Made by a program: the position numbers and the translations under genes. Below the pieces are notes generated by a model. The model worked only from the letters and a program-made list of their open reading frames with translations. It did not search any database and was not told the origin of the DNA. Shown piece after piece: positions 21,401 to 32,912 of a DNA stretch of 64,000 nt (its first letter is position 1; every line of letters starts with the position of its first letter). The DNA is from Cerioporus squamosus. Its lineage: Eukaryota > Basidiomycota > Agaricomycetes > Polyporales > Polyporaceae. Where the stretch lies: contig JABYQS010000006.1 of assembly GCA_022592435.1 (NCBI GenBank), positions 372,001 through 436,000 on the forward strand, read 5' to 3'.

Positions 21401-23232
21401 GAGTTTCCTACGAGACGACGACTCGCCAGATCCACTCGAGCCGGTGCGATAGGAGGAGAGAGGTCCCATGAGAGATGGCGGAGTCAATGGGAAGCGACCA
21501 TTCGAGCGCGCCTCCTGCGGTGTGGTAGGACGATCCTTCTTGTAGCCACTTGAAGGCACGTCGCCGGGGACAATAGTCCATGCCCTGCTCTCCGTCGAGT
21601 CTGTGTCACGATGACGCCCACTCTCCTTCCGCTGTTCCCGTCGTCTCCGCTCCCGCTCTCTATCCTCCCGTTCTCGTGCCCATTGATCGTTGTAGCTAGA
21701 TGGCAAACCGTCGTTGGTATGTGACCGCTCGCGTTCGGCAGTTTCGGTGGCGGGAGAAGAACGTGGGTCGGATGGCGGTAATGGTGGCAAGGGGTGAAGG
21801 TCGTCAAACCGAGATGTCTGCGGAGATGTTCCTGGCACAGGTGATGCGCCGATGTGATATGGGTCAGAACGGTAGGCGCGGGATTCAGGACTGTGCACAA
21901 CGGTGCGCTCCGGAGATAGCAAGTTGGCGGGAGAACGAGACCTGCGGCCATACCCAGAAGGAGAGGACGGACGGTGTGTGGGCATGGGCAACGCACGCGA
22001 GTGTATAGCAGGGCGAGGATAATCGCGAGCATCCCGAACAGCGGTGTCCACATCATGTTGGTCCAGATCATCCGAAACGGAGGCTTCATATCCCACTTCA
22101 GCGGGATGAGGCTCGCTAGCGGAGGACTGACTTCCTTGCCGCAACCTAGTCTGACGGTTAGGTCGGAGAGGCGCATACAACGAAGCCTGCGGTAGGACAG
22201 GAGGAGGAATGGTGTTGACGGTGGAGGTCGGGATTGAGTCGTAGCCAGGCTCATGGACAGTCGCGGAAGAGTGAGATACCAACAACTTGAGCTTGCCGCT
22301 GCTATCACCGTGTTCTCTGTAGAGATCAAACAGTTCCTCGTCCGTCAACGCATCACCGATAGCGAATTGTCCAATCTCCGTGCGATAGATGGAAAACTTC
22401 GCCTGGTCCTCATCCGAGATTTGGAGCTGTGGAAGCGCGTTACTGCGGGCCCTCACTCCCGCCGGTTATGGGCACGCACCTTGGTGAAGATCCGCTCGCG
22501 AATGAACGCAGGCGTCATTGCACCAGTGATATCCACAATATGCAGGTTCTCCGCGTCAGTCGTGACGAGCACGATAGCCTTGTCCATCGGGTTTGAGCGG
22601 AAGACATGCGGAGGGGTGGGCATGTACGAATCGGGGGTGGAGACGGTTGGCGACTGCGCGGCAGTCAGCATGGCTGATGAACGACAAATGAAAGCACGAC
22701 GCACCGTGGCTGGGCGGGAGCCGCTCGAAGAGTACCTCCTCGGGTTGGGCTGGGTCGGAGGCCGCACAAATTGTCGTGGGCGCGCTTGTGGGGTGTTCTC
22801 GTTGCGGTCTGAGCCTGCGGGCGTGATCATGTCTTGCCTGATGGTGCCCTCTTCGTTGAGCTGAATGGTGGAGCCGCTCAGGCCGGGCGTGCTTGGCGGA
22901 GGAGTGGACTCGACGGCCGGGGAACTGGTGCTAGAGGGAGAAGAAAGGGCAGGATTTGAGGGATTGGACCGCGGATAACAATGCAGATTGGTGGTCAAGG
23001 GCGTAGGGATATGGGAGCCTGTCGGACCGCTGTGATAGCGTTCGTGAGGGTACGCCTCGGCCGACGGAAAAGAGTGAGAGGGGCTGGGGAGGGGCCGAGG
23101 AGGGCGAAGCGGCTTGGGTGGTTCGGGGGGCGCCATGTCGTCCTCGCTGGACTCGGGGGACGCGTTGCTGACGACGAGAACACGCCGCTTCCGGGGTTTC
23201 TTCGTGAAGGTAGATCGAGCGTCGTCGGACAT
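18496..23232 (-). CDS. BCK1: MAP kinase kinase kinase, Bck1-like (cell-wall-integrity pathway)
   Basis: Ste11-class kinase that in yeast relays Pkc1 signals to the Mkk-Slt2 module. A long disordered Pro/Ser-rich N-terminal region contains the Bck1-type block [20 protein letters not shown] continuing into [17 protein letters not shown]. The C-terminal kinase domain has [11 protein letters not shown] (glycine loop), AVKQVEIP (Lys), [18 protein letters not shown] (catalytic loop, split by an intron), [19 protein letters not shown] and [12 protein letters not shown], ending VGFK with stop at 18498-18496. About 1,400 residues, normal for the class. The frame changes between 20450 and 20330, where the reading must pass to the block [15 protein letters not shown]; this could be an intron or a one-base defect. 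Start ATG at 23232 (MSDDARSTF). Confidence 0.87.
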
Positions 23233-24111
23233 GGCGATGGGGCAGGAGAGAGAGGCAGACGAGGGAGCAGGAGGACGCGGGCGGGTGCGATCACGGCGAT
23301 GGGTGTCGGCGGAGGGAGAGGAGGGCCCGACGGGGACCGCGCAGAAGAGGCCGCCGGGGATGCCTGCAGCGGGGCGTCGGCACTGGCGGCGAGGAGGCAG
23401 GCAGCGGTGGGCGGGGCAGCGTCGTCGTGCAGCTCGTGCTAAACGACGAGAACTCAGAAGACAGGCGAGCCGGCAACTGCTCTCAAGGCACACTCGCTGC
23501 CGCCCGCTTAGTAGCTCATCTCGCTCTCCGGCGCCGCTCGCCGCCCGGCCTTGCCTTTCCAGGACGCCCTCGCTCCCTCCGTCCGAGCTCCGTCGCCCGC
23601 CACACGCGTTCATAGCGCCCGCGGTTTCCTTCTAGCATTCCACTCCTGCACACATGAACTCCTCATGGCCACCCTGCTCCGGCTCTCGGTCCCAGCTTGC
23701 GCTCTCTACTGCCTCGCCCGATCGCCCAGTCTTCCCTTCACCGCATGTGCCCCCGCGAGGACGTGCGGGCACCTCGGGAATTAGTCCACTCCGCCTGCGC
23801 ACAATAGACCCTGCGCCCGGTCTATCTTCCGGACGCATGAGAACGCCCCTGCTTCCAATTAACCATCCCGCCAAATCACCAAATCATTGACCTGCCAGGC
23901 CCACCTCGCGATCATCTGATTGTCGTCCTCGTACTTTCCCCGTTCAAACCCACTCACTCCCGCTTTCGGCGCGCGGCATTCGCACGCACGACACATGCGG
24001 CACGTAGGAGATCACAAACCATCCATGTTACAAAGGTCCATACTAGTACAACGGCCCACGCATCAAGAGAGCACAGGTATACATACAAAGGACATCGCGC
24101 GTACGTCTCGC
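23233..24111. other. Intergenic region upstream of BCK1
   Basis: About 880 bases between the GID8 3' end and the BCK1 start. The part near 23300-23640 is GC-rich with Arg/Ala-rich open frames in several phases, which looks like a long 5' untranslated/promoter region rather than coding sequence. No gene or repeat is supported. Confidence 0.5.
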
Positions 24112-25278
24112 CTATCGAGTGGCACGCTCGCCAAACGTTCCATCGTTCAGGTCGAGCTGCGGAGCACAGTCAGTCGAGGGGAGAGTGCGGGGCGAGTCCC
24201 ACCTACGCACCTTCGGCAAGTCTGCACGCTCCTCCAACATGGCTTCACCCCAACAGAGCAACCGCAACATCCCGACAAGCTTGGCCTCCTTCCCTTGGCT
24301 CAGGCTCTCCAGTATCGCCGCGTTGACTTCCGCAGCAGTCTTCAGCCGCTGGGCAGGAGACAGAAGCTCGCTCACAGAAGTCGGCATCATTGGCGAAGAC
24401 TCGAAGGCTAACAGCGCCATCGTGCGCTCAAGCTCAGCCAGGAATTCCGGGCTCTCCTCGCCCCGAGGCGCGAGCTCGTCCTGCGCAAACTGAAGGGCGT
24501 CCGCAATCTTGCCTTGCCGTATGAACTCGATCAACCTTTGCTGCTGGAGCCGGAAGTATAGCGATGGATTGGTATCGAGTATCTACAACATGATATCTAT
24601 TAGCATCGTGGTCTACGGTGAAACGCGGGATGCGAAGATGGGAGATCATATTGAAGACTGAAGTTTTGGTGTTTAGTCTCACCATCGACCCTGAGGGTCT
24701 CGGCGTGGTGCATGAAAAGGTTTAATCCTGCAAGGCCCTCCAGGCGGCCGATCAGGGAACACGGAGAGGGCCACTCACATCTGGGTTCAGGTCGTTGACC
24801 CGCGTAATGGCATCACCGACATCACCGCGCTGGAGCGCCTCCCGGATGTTCATCCTGTTCTCGATGGAGTCGAAGTCGACAGGCGCGTCGAGTGCTGCCT
24901 CCTTGCTGAACTCCTCGGCCGCGGACTTGTATCCCTCGATCACGAGATAGTCCATGACGAGCCGGTTCAGGTCACTGAGGGGTAATTAAGTCAGCGCAAA
25001 GTTCACCACAACAACGCGTATGGCGACGACGCTACGAATCAGATAATACATGCAATTGTTTTTACTCTTCAAAGAGATTCAGAGAGATTCCCATTTAAGT
25101 TGCTCATCCTCAGAGCGCCGTCGCCATTGCGAGGAAGAACTGAACTCACCCCTTGGAAACCTGCACATCATGTAACCGACGCTCCCATTCCTCTTGGTAG
25201 ATCTTCGCCTTCGGCTGCGCTGGCTGGACAAGACGTTAGTGGACGAGCCGACGTAACAGACGGAAAGTAACAGACCAT
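24112..25278 (-). CDS. GID8: GID complex subunit Gid8 (LisH-CTLH-CRA protein)
   Basis: Scaffold subunit of the GID/CTLH E3 ubiquitin ligase, which in yeast degrades gluconeogenic enzymes when glucose returns. The protein runs YQEEWERRLHDVQVSKG, then the LisH helix pair (GDLNRLVMDYLVIEGYKSA), the CTLH segment (IENRMNIREALQRGDVGDAI; NPSLYFRLQQQRLIEFIRQ) and the CRA segment (ELERTMALLAFESS; LLSPAQRLKTAAEVNAAIL), ending with stop TAG at 24114-24112. About 230 residues, as usual. The best start is an ATG at 25278 immediately followed by an intron, so exon 1 codes only for Met; this join restores frame with PAQPKAKIYQEEW but the donor (GTCTGT) is weak. A longer intron of about 195 nt separates NDLNPD from ILDTNPS. 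Confidence 0.9.
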
Positions 25279-25640
25279 GAGGAACACGACGAAGACCGGA
25301 GGCGAAAGTTTTATGAGAGGAAGTTACTTTAGGGCAAGCTCCGAGTAAGCGCCTTTCATAGTGTTCGGCGGGCGCTACACGAACATATCGGGGACTTAAG
25401 CTCAAACTTGCTCTCGATGTGCGATGAAGGCAGCATGTATGAGGATGCGATAGAGACAAGGGTAAGACAGTATAGGTAGATGTTACACCTACCTAGTGCC
25501 GCTATCGACATCGGAGCACGTCCGCATGAAGCCAAGACGGCAAGCGCCCGACGCGCATTCAGGCGAAGTTCGCGTCAGAGCGAGCTGTCAGAAGCGATGA
25601 TAACCACAGATGATACTTCGACGACAGAGACACGCATAAA
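25279..25640. other. Intergenic region between RRP15 3' end and GID8 5' end
   Basis: About 360 bases. It should contain the GID8 promoter and RRP15 3' untranslated region. No gene, RNA or repeat recognised. Confidence 0.5.
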
Positions 25641-26428
25641 TCAAGCCTTCGAGACAATCCCGCCTGAGCGAATAATGTCCAAGAAATCATCCTGCGCCAT
25701 AGTCCCTGCACTGACAATCAGCGAGACGTCACTCTGTGTCGGAGCGAGCCAACTTGCCTTCCTTCGCTCTCCCAATGATGTTGTCTTTCTGTTTGCCCTT
25801 CTTTTTCTTGTCGAGAATGGCGGGCGCAGGAAGCGTGGGCTTGCCCGTCCCGCGATGCGCCTTCAGCTCTTCCGCCGCAGCCGCGTTTGCAGCCTGCGAC
25901 TGCTGAATCGCGTTGAAGAGCTTCACAACTACGCACGCCGTCAGCATTGTGGCGAGTCGAGCGAACGCGATGAGACACACCTCCGCGTTGGGCAACCTTC
26001 CTGAGCGCACGCTCGCCCTCTCCTCCCCACCCTCCAATCACGTCCGTTATTCGCCCCCGATCCTCCTTCTCCTTCCTCTCAACCTGCAGCACCTGCTTTC
26101 CCTTCGCCTCTAACTTGTCCTCTCTCCGCTTCTTCGCCACCGACGGCTTCAGCGACAAGGGTGCTTCCGGGGCATTTGTGGTGAGGAGAGACTGCAGCGT
26201 CGCACCAAAGTTCACGGCATCCGTCGCGCGTCGTTTCCGCTTCTGTGTCTTCTTCGATTTTGTGAATTTGGACGCCGCGATCTCGTCCTCGGTGTCTGGT
26301 TCGCTGCCCCCGGAGCTGGATCCGGCGTCTGCAGAAAACTCCTCCTCCGAACCAGAGAGCATCTCCTCATCCTCTTCATGTGCGGAGCCTTCGTCGTCCG
26401 AGATCTTCTGTCGCTTGGCAGGAGGCAT
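25641..26428 (-). CDS. RRP15: Ribosomal RNA-processing protein Rrp15
   Basis: Nucleolar factor for 60S ribosomal subunit maturation. The N-terminus (MPPAKRQKISDDEGSA) is acidic and basic by turns, with a nuclear-localisation-like KRQK and KKTQKRKRRA; the conserved domain follows: LQSLLTTNAPEAPLSLK, EDKLEAKGKQVLQVERKEKE, then KVAQRGVVKLFNAIQQSQ. The final exon encodes GTMAQDDFLDIIRSGGIVS, resembling the DFISVLRG-type end of human RRP15. To reach it the last intron must use a GC donor (AAG|GCAAGT) with a normal CAG acceptor; the alternative GT donor five bases on gives a quick stop. About 220 residues. It diverges from the dilute-domain gene across 363 bp. Confidence 0.87.
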
Positions 26429-26791
26429 GGTGCAGGAAGAAGCAGGGACAGTGGACAAGGTGGATGGTGCTGGAGAACGAAGCAAATGATCTTCATGAAG
26501 TGCGCTTCAGAGCACGTGTTCTGGGGTGCAATGGAACGAAGCGCCCATAGTCTGTTGCGAGATCGAGGAGAGGACGGTCCCTATCCGCTCCAACGCCGTA
26601 CATGTCGTCCTAGCCTCCGCGTTCAGCCCTCCTAACACCCAGCACCGTCGCTGTCCAACACTCTGCCCGCTTTCTCACCCGGCGCAGGCGTTGGCGGAAT
26701 CTGCCGTCGTCCACAGCCGCGCGACTAGGACGCGTTCCATCGGCCATCCCTCGCGACCTGCACAGTACACCCGAGGACACCTTCTCCCCGG
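26429..26791. promoter_or_regulatory. Divergent promoter region, RRP15 / dilute-domain gene
   Basis: 363 bases between divergent ATGs; the half nearer 26792 is pyrimidine-rich on the plus strand (TCTCACCC, CTCCTCCTC type runs), common just upstream of fungal transcription starts. No TATA box seen. Confidence 0.5.
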
Positions 26792-29700
26792 ATGGACTCC
26801 TCCTCCTCACTCAGGCCTGACGACTTTGCTGTCGAGCCAGACTTGCAGCCTCTCTACCCGACTCCTGCCCAGATCTCGGATCTGATATCTCCCAATGTCG
26901 GCCTCGCACCCTCGCAGAAGGCAGAGCTCGTCACGCACTGCCTGGTACGCGCATGCGTGTTCGCGGACATGTCCCTGCTCTCCTATCTCCTCACGGACAC
27001 GCAAGCGCAGCAGTTCGTCGACCTCTCGAAGCAGGACGAAGACGGGCTCGGGCTGATCAGCATTGCCATCCTGGGGTTCGGCTCGGAGTCTGAACGCGAC
27101 ATCGAACGCGAAGAGTGCGTGCGGCTGCTCGTGTCCGAGGGCTGCGACGTCAACGTTGCGGACTATGGTGCGTCCCTTGCTTGAATGGGGTGGTGTGCGG
27201 ACCTTATTGGAACTCCTGCAGCCGGATGGACTCCATTGCACTATGCTTCCCTGCTTTCCCCGCCTACTTTGGTGTCCTTTCTCCTCACCCACGGCTCCTC
27301 TCCTCTCGCCCTCACTCGCCGCAACCTCACCGCTCTGGACATCGTCACCGCACATTCTACCGTTCCGGGACGAGAAGACGTCGCGCTCCTGCTGGAGGAG
27401 GCCATGCGGGAAGCCGGCTGGAAAGGCGGCAGGATGGAAGAGCAACGGCGTATCTTCGAGAAACGCATGCGTCGCCTGGGTAAGCGGCGAAATGTGCAGG
27501 AAGACATCGAGAGGGTCCTCGGTATCAGCCCCAGGTGGTGGGGCGACGAAGATCTGTTCTACTCCTTAGAAACCGAAGACGACAGCGAAGAGGAGTGGCT
27601 GGAGGAATCTTCACTCGTAAGTCAATCGGCCCTGTGCCATGTCGTGTCTCTCAGAGCAAGCTGCAGACCCCGCCGCCAGATTTCTCGTCTATGCTCGTCT
27701 TTTCTCCGATGTCCCTGCCCGACATCTTTCAGTCCCTCATTACTGACTTCACGCCGTCCGTCCGAAATGCTGAGCCCGCCAACGCATTGTACATGCTTGC
27801 GCGGTTTGCGTGCCTAAATTGCGACCACAACTGGGTGGAGGACCTCATCATCAGCGCTACTGACGCCATTGAAGATGTCTTCTTCGTGAGTCACTTTCAT
27901 CGCGGACGGTCAGCGATTATCCTGAGCAGCCTTGCAGAGCCACGCGGAAGATACCACCTACCTGATCTTTTGGTTGTACAACACGACTGTCTGGTTACAT
28001 CTCATGCGTTGCGACAAGGCTATCAGTGAGACATGCGAAGCTTTGGGGTCTCTCTCGCTCATAGAGGAGATCCTGAACTCCGTTTTCGGTACGATTGCAG
28101 CCACCGTGATCTCGTGCTGTCGAAGTCCTGAGCATTACTTCAGTGTTCGTCATTCGTTTCGCGGAACGCAGGATAGACCAGCTTCTGGACGCAGCGTTGC
28201 TCGACTACTCGCCCCTATCCAGCGAGTTCGATACCATTCAGTTCGAGGGAGAGTGGTCGTTCCTGCGATCATTTGGCGCAGGCAAGAAGAAGGCGAACGG
28301 CACAACACCCAACGCGACCCCTGCTCGAGGTAGCGGTGCGATGTCTCCCACCCAGACAAGACCACCGTCTCCTCCATTTCAGCCGTCAACATCTCCATCG
28401 AATTCACGAGGTTTTGCTACATTCCGACAGACCTTGACCCGTGCCCGTGGTGCTTCTGCAGCTACACCCCTACAATCCCTATTCGCCGACGCCCAGCAAC
28501 CCCCTCCGACGTCTCCTAAAGACGTAATATCCTTCATGACCGCGCTGCATACCCTCCTCACGCTCTCCGGTATCAACCCTGCGTTGATCGTCCAGTTCTG
28601 GTCACAAGTGATGTATTGGACGGCATGTCAGTCACTCTTCTCAGGGTTTACGCTGTGAATGCTGACTCCTTGTAGCCGAGATCTTTAATCGTGTCCTCAC
28701 GCGCAAGAAGTATCTTTGTCGGTCGGTATACACTGAATATTTGGAGTGACTCACGCTGAAGAGTGCTCGTCTAGGTCAAGAGCAGTCCAGATCAGTGCCA
28801 ACTTGGGGGTGATAGAGGAGTGGATCACCAACATGGAGCTGCCGAAGAATATCGGCTCTCATCTTGCCCCTGTGCACGACCTTTTAATGTGGCTGCAGGT
28901 TGGTGAATGGTTGCGTACGCGTCGGTAATCTGATTCTGAATTGGTTGTCAGACACTTTCGTCGATCACCGAGTTCCCTAATCTCATTGCGACGATCCAAA
29001 CGATGAAGCATCTGAATCCGCTGCAGGTTTGCTAGTTAGTTTTGTCGTGAAGACCTCCGTCGGCTGACGCGATATCTTACCAGATGCGCCGCGCAGTTCG
29101 AGACTACAAGTATGAAGTCAACGAAGGCCGGATGACCGAGGAGTGTAATCAGTATCTTCAGCAGCTGCAGAAGGACTGGGAGCGACATCGGGTCAAGATG
29201 GGAGTTGAGCAGCTCCGCAAGGAGGTCAGTAGCTCAGCTCATCTAGGGGATGGCTAGAAGCGTTTACGTCGTTGACCCAGCAGATCGGCGAGCGCGACCG
29301 AGATCGAGATGGGAGCATGAGCGAAACGCCATCGCTTCACGATGCCTCAGAGCAGGCTTCGCTGGCGCCATCCTCCGAGGTATCCGCAGCGCAACGCTCC
29401 ATCGACGGGCTCTTCGACCGGTCACAGGAGAAGCTGCTCTGGGAGCCAGCGAAGGCACCCGACCCGCTCGGCGAGCTGCTCGACTCGCGTTATATGCTCC
29501 CCCTGCTCCTCCCCTCCGACCCGCGTATGCTCGGCGCGCTCCCAACAAAACCGGCAAGCCTGGACGACCAGAAGCGTTCGAGCGTCCGCCTCAGCATCGA
29601 CGGCTCCAGCCGCAGCACGAGCCGCGCGAGCTACCGCGGCGCCATGAGCTACCGGTTCAGCAAACAGCTTCGTGATATCGGGCCATCGACGCTGCAATGG

Positions 29701-29973
29701 GTCGACGGGCGCGGCGCCGCGGCGCGGTGGACGCGGCCTGAACCTGAGCCGATGGAGCCGGACGAGGAAGACGACAAGCCTCCGCCGCCATACCCGGATG
29801 AGGATGATGATCGGCCCGAGGGCGAACGCGACGAGAACGGGCTGAAGATAAACACCGCGGTGCACCTCACGGCGCTGACGCGTGCGCCGTCTGGGCGGAG
29901 TAGAGGGAGGACGAGCATGGTCGGGACGCCTACTGTAGAACGCGAGTCGTCGATCTCGACAACCGTCGCATAG
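26792..29973 (+). CDS. Ankyrin-repeat and dilute (DIL) domain protein
   Basis: The N-terminal third has ankyrin-like helices: DLSKQDEDGLGLISIAILG, CVRLLVSEGCDVNVADYAG, WTPLHYASLLSPPTLVSFL, then LTALDIVTAHS. After an acidic linker comes a DIL domain like the cargo-binding tail of class V myosins: ALYMLARFACLNCDHNWVED, DTTYLIFWLYNTTVWLHLM, KDVISFMTALHTLLTLSG, VMYWTACEIFNRVL and SANLGVIEEWI. A disordered Pro/Glu-rich tail ends at TAG 29971-29973. There is no motor domain, so this is not a myosin. About 900 residues over at least nine exons. A role in linking vesicles or organelles to the actin machinery is inferred from the DIL domain only. Confidence 0.85.
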
Positions 29974-30450
29974 TGTGTCGTGCGTGCTTGCCTGGGGGTT
30001 GGTGGAACGGACCTGAATATCAATGTTGCATTGCTGTCGTCTCCCATATCATGTACGTAGATACCGCTCCTGTTTATTGTCCAGTATACCCGCTAGTCGG
30101 GTTCAGTTCAACGGTGGGAGCTGCAGGATTCTGAGGAATCCTACGATTCACGTGTTAGACGCCCTTGCGACTTCGACCTCTAACCACCACCATGTGCATC
30201 ACACGTATCTAGCAATCAGTCTGTGCGTTGTCCAACTGGCCGCTTGAACGGTGCTGGTAGTAAGGACAGGCTGGGTTCATCGGTGCGCGGGCCGCAGATA
30301 GCGGGCTTGAGAAAGCCATCCTCGTTACGGTCTCAGCTTATCGTGGAACTACTTACTCACGGGACATCGCCGTCCGTCCAGACAGGGTACATCAAAGGCG
30401 TGCTATCTTGGACGAGAACTCGTAGGTGAAGCACCTCTGTGACATTCGAG
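29974..30450. other. Intergenic region
   Basis: About 480 bases between two plus-strand genes: 3' untranslated region of the dilute-domain gene and promoter of the next gene. No RNA gene or repeat recognised. Confidence 0.5.
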
Positions 30451-32328
30451 ATGTCGCGTTGGTTCGCGAATACTGTCGCATCGGTAGCCCGGCCGCCAAC
30501 TTTGGTCCTCCTACTGCCACAGAGTCAAGCATCATGGGGCCAGCAGGTGTGTGCTTGCACTCCACGTTGACAGGTATGTGTACTGATCGATGGTCATCCA
30601 GCTCAGTGAAGAGGGATATAACGTCGTCTTAGTCCACTATCCAAGCCAGGCGGACGATCTGCAGGGCAGCCTCTCCGATGTCCGCACGAAACTGGACAGC
30701 GACACGGAATGGGTTCTATTGACGTATGGTCTAGAGAGCGCGGACCTGAACGTTGCGGGCGACTTGCTGTCAGCAGGCAAGTTGAAGGCATTCGTACACT
30801 TCTGTCCCCAGATCGAGGATGGCAAGGATCTCATCCACGAGCTGGCGGACGGGACCACGCTCCCGTAAGTGCTCCGTGTCTTCTCGCCGTGATAAGCACC
30901 GAACACTGAATGACATCTAACCTGCAGCACCATTTTCCACCTCTCCGCGAAGCAAGAAGCTCTGCACGCTTCCCTGCAGGAGATCGCGGAGCAGAAGGCA
31001 GCAGGGATCCCCACGTCGCGCCCTCCTCCCGTGACGATCCACACGTACCCGTTCGTCTCCGCCAGCCCCCCGTTCCCGTTCGAGGCCGGGCCCCCGATTG
31101 ATCACGCGAGCGGGAAGGTCTCGTCGATCGCGCCCTACTTGCGCTCGGCGAACAACCTGTCGTACACGCGGACGCTGGCGCTGCTTCGTAGGGAACTCGG
31201 GCCTCACTTCCCGTTCGAGAAGCTCTGGGAGAGGCACACGTACTTCGTGAGTTCGTCGAGGGTCGTTCCTGGGGGATGCGTGCTGAGCCTGTTTGGCAGG
31301 AATTCGAGGTGAGGGATGCGCGAGTACGTCCTTTCCGTCTCATGGGACCCGCGGCAGCTGATGTCCGACTGCACCCATTGTGCAGAGACCATGGCGACGA
31401 TGGTAGGTCGATTGTCGCAAACACCGACAGCCCTGACACTCGTCCATGGGTATGCGCAGGTCTCAACGCCGTATGTCAACCACGTTCCGACGATGACCGG
31501 AGGCGTAGGCTACGAAGACTTGGCTAGGTTCTATAAGGTCGGTTGGCAGCGCACGAGGCTTGCACATGCTGACCGTGGGGCCGCCTCTTACTATAGTACC
31601 ACTTTGTTCGAGAAAACGTGCGCTCATGGTCAGAACGGACATGAGTCCGAGACTGCTAAATCGACCGACAGATCACTCCCCCGAATACCGAGCTGATCAC
31701 CATTTCACGGACTAGTGAGTGCCTCTTCTGTCGATCGTTCGAAGGACTCCAAGCTGACTTCAGTGTCTGTAGTCGGCGCGGACAGAGTTATCGACGAAAT
31801 GATCTTCAAGTGCACTCACACGACCGTCAGTGGCCAGTCGTCAATGTCCGGAGGATGAGCGGCTGCTGAATGGGGTTGTCACAGGAGATCGATTACTTCC
31901 TGCCGGGCATCAAACCTACAGGGAAACCGCTGGAAATTGCGCTCGTCGGGGTAGTGGCGTTTCGAGGAGATAAGTTGACCTTTGAGTGAGTGTGTGCCAA
32001 GATTCTTGGTTGGTTGATATCACTCACCTATCGCTGCGTACTTTTGCTAGGCACATGTGAGTACGGATGACTTTCAAGAAACGTGCGTTCACTGAGCACT
32101 CCGCGCAGCTACTGGGACCAAGCATCTGTGCTTGTACAGGTATGTGCTCCACCTACCTGCCGCTGAACCACACTGCTCACAAGCGTTCTCCAGCTGGGTC
32201 TCCTAGAGCCGGGCACCCTGCCGGTCGCGGGCGTGGAGGTTGCGCACAAAGTGGTTGACCCATTTGGTCAGCCAAGCAACAGGCTCCTAACTCGGTGGAA
32301 GGAGAGCGAAGGTCTCCCCATTGACTGA
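30451..32328 (+). CDS. Dienelactone-hydrolase-like protein with C-terminal SnoaL/NTF2-like domain
   Basis: Two-part protein of about 420 residues over many short exons. The N-terminal half (TLVLLLPQSQ, LSEEGYNVVLVHYPSQADD, KAFVHFCPQIED, TIFHLSAKQEALHA) has the strand-helix rhythm of an alpha/beta hydrolase of the dienelactone type, but no GxSxG or GxCxG nucleophile elbow is visible; the expected place reads LLTYGLES. The C-terminal half (YVNHVPTMTGGVGYEDLARF, TIGADRVIDEMIFKCTHTT, EIDYFLPGIKPTGKPLEIAL, EHIYWDQASVLVQLGLL) is the NTF2/SnoaL-like domain commonly annotated as carboxymethylenebutenolidase-like in fungi. Function is unknown; ester hydrolysis by the first half is doubtful. The start at 30451 is uncertain; the stop TGA is 32326-32328. 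Confidence 0.72.
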
Positions 32329-32912
32329 TACCTATGCCGGTCTAAGTATTCCCAGAGGTCTGTAGCTTGAAATACAGTATGCCGTGGGCCGCAGGAACAA
32401 CGTTGCGGTCATCAACCGCGCACAGCTACACTGGCGGCGGTTTACCGCGATGGTCGCACCGAACCTGGACTCTCGGGCGGTCCGTAGTCGCGCAGCAGGT
32501 GCGTCAAATAATACCAGTTGCGCGCAGCGCTGGAGACAGCAGGAGGCAGGAGGCGCAAGGGCATACATGCGATGTGTGTAAGATGTAAGTAGAGTGTGTG
32601 TTTGAAGCGTGCTCAGACTCGAGGGCTTGCGGTCTGTTCGACGTCATCGCAGAAGGGGATGCACGGATCAAGGACAGCGTGTATGGGCGTCTGTTCAGGC
32701 GTGGCATTGACGGCGGCGAAGGCGGTGGTTGAGCGAGACGAAGAGGCCGTGCGCCATGCCGTGCTTTGCGAATTGCCAAGTCCCCCTCGCCTTAGTCTAT
32801 AAGTATACCCAAGACCACCCCGCAGCCTGCTGCGCCCTAATACACGACCCCGTCTTTCTCTCCTCTCACTCGCCAACCCTCCTCGACGCGTCCGTCTTCT
32901 ACAGTCACGACC
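32329..32912. promoter_or_regulatory. Intergenic region with TATA-like element upstream of rhomboid gene
   Basis: About 580 bases. A TATAAG within TCTATAAGTATACCC (32798-32803) lies about 115 nt upstream of the rhomboid ATG and could be its core promoter. The minus-strand open frame here is not supported. Confidence 0.45.
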
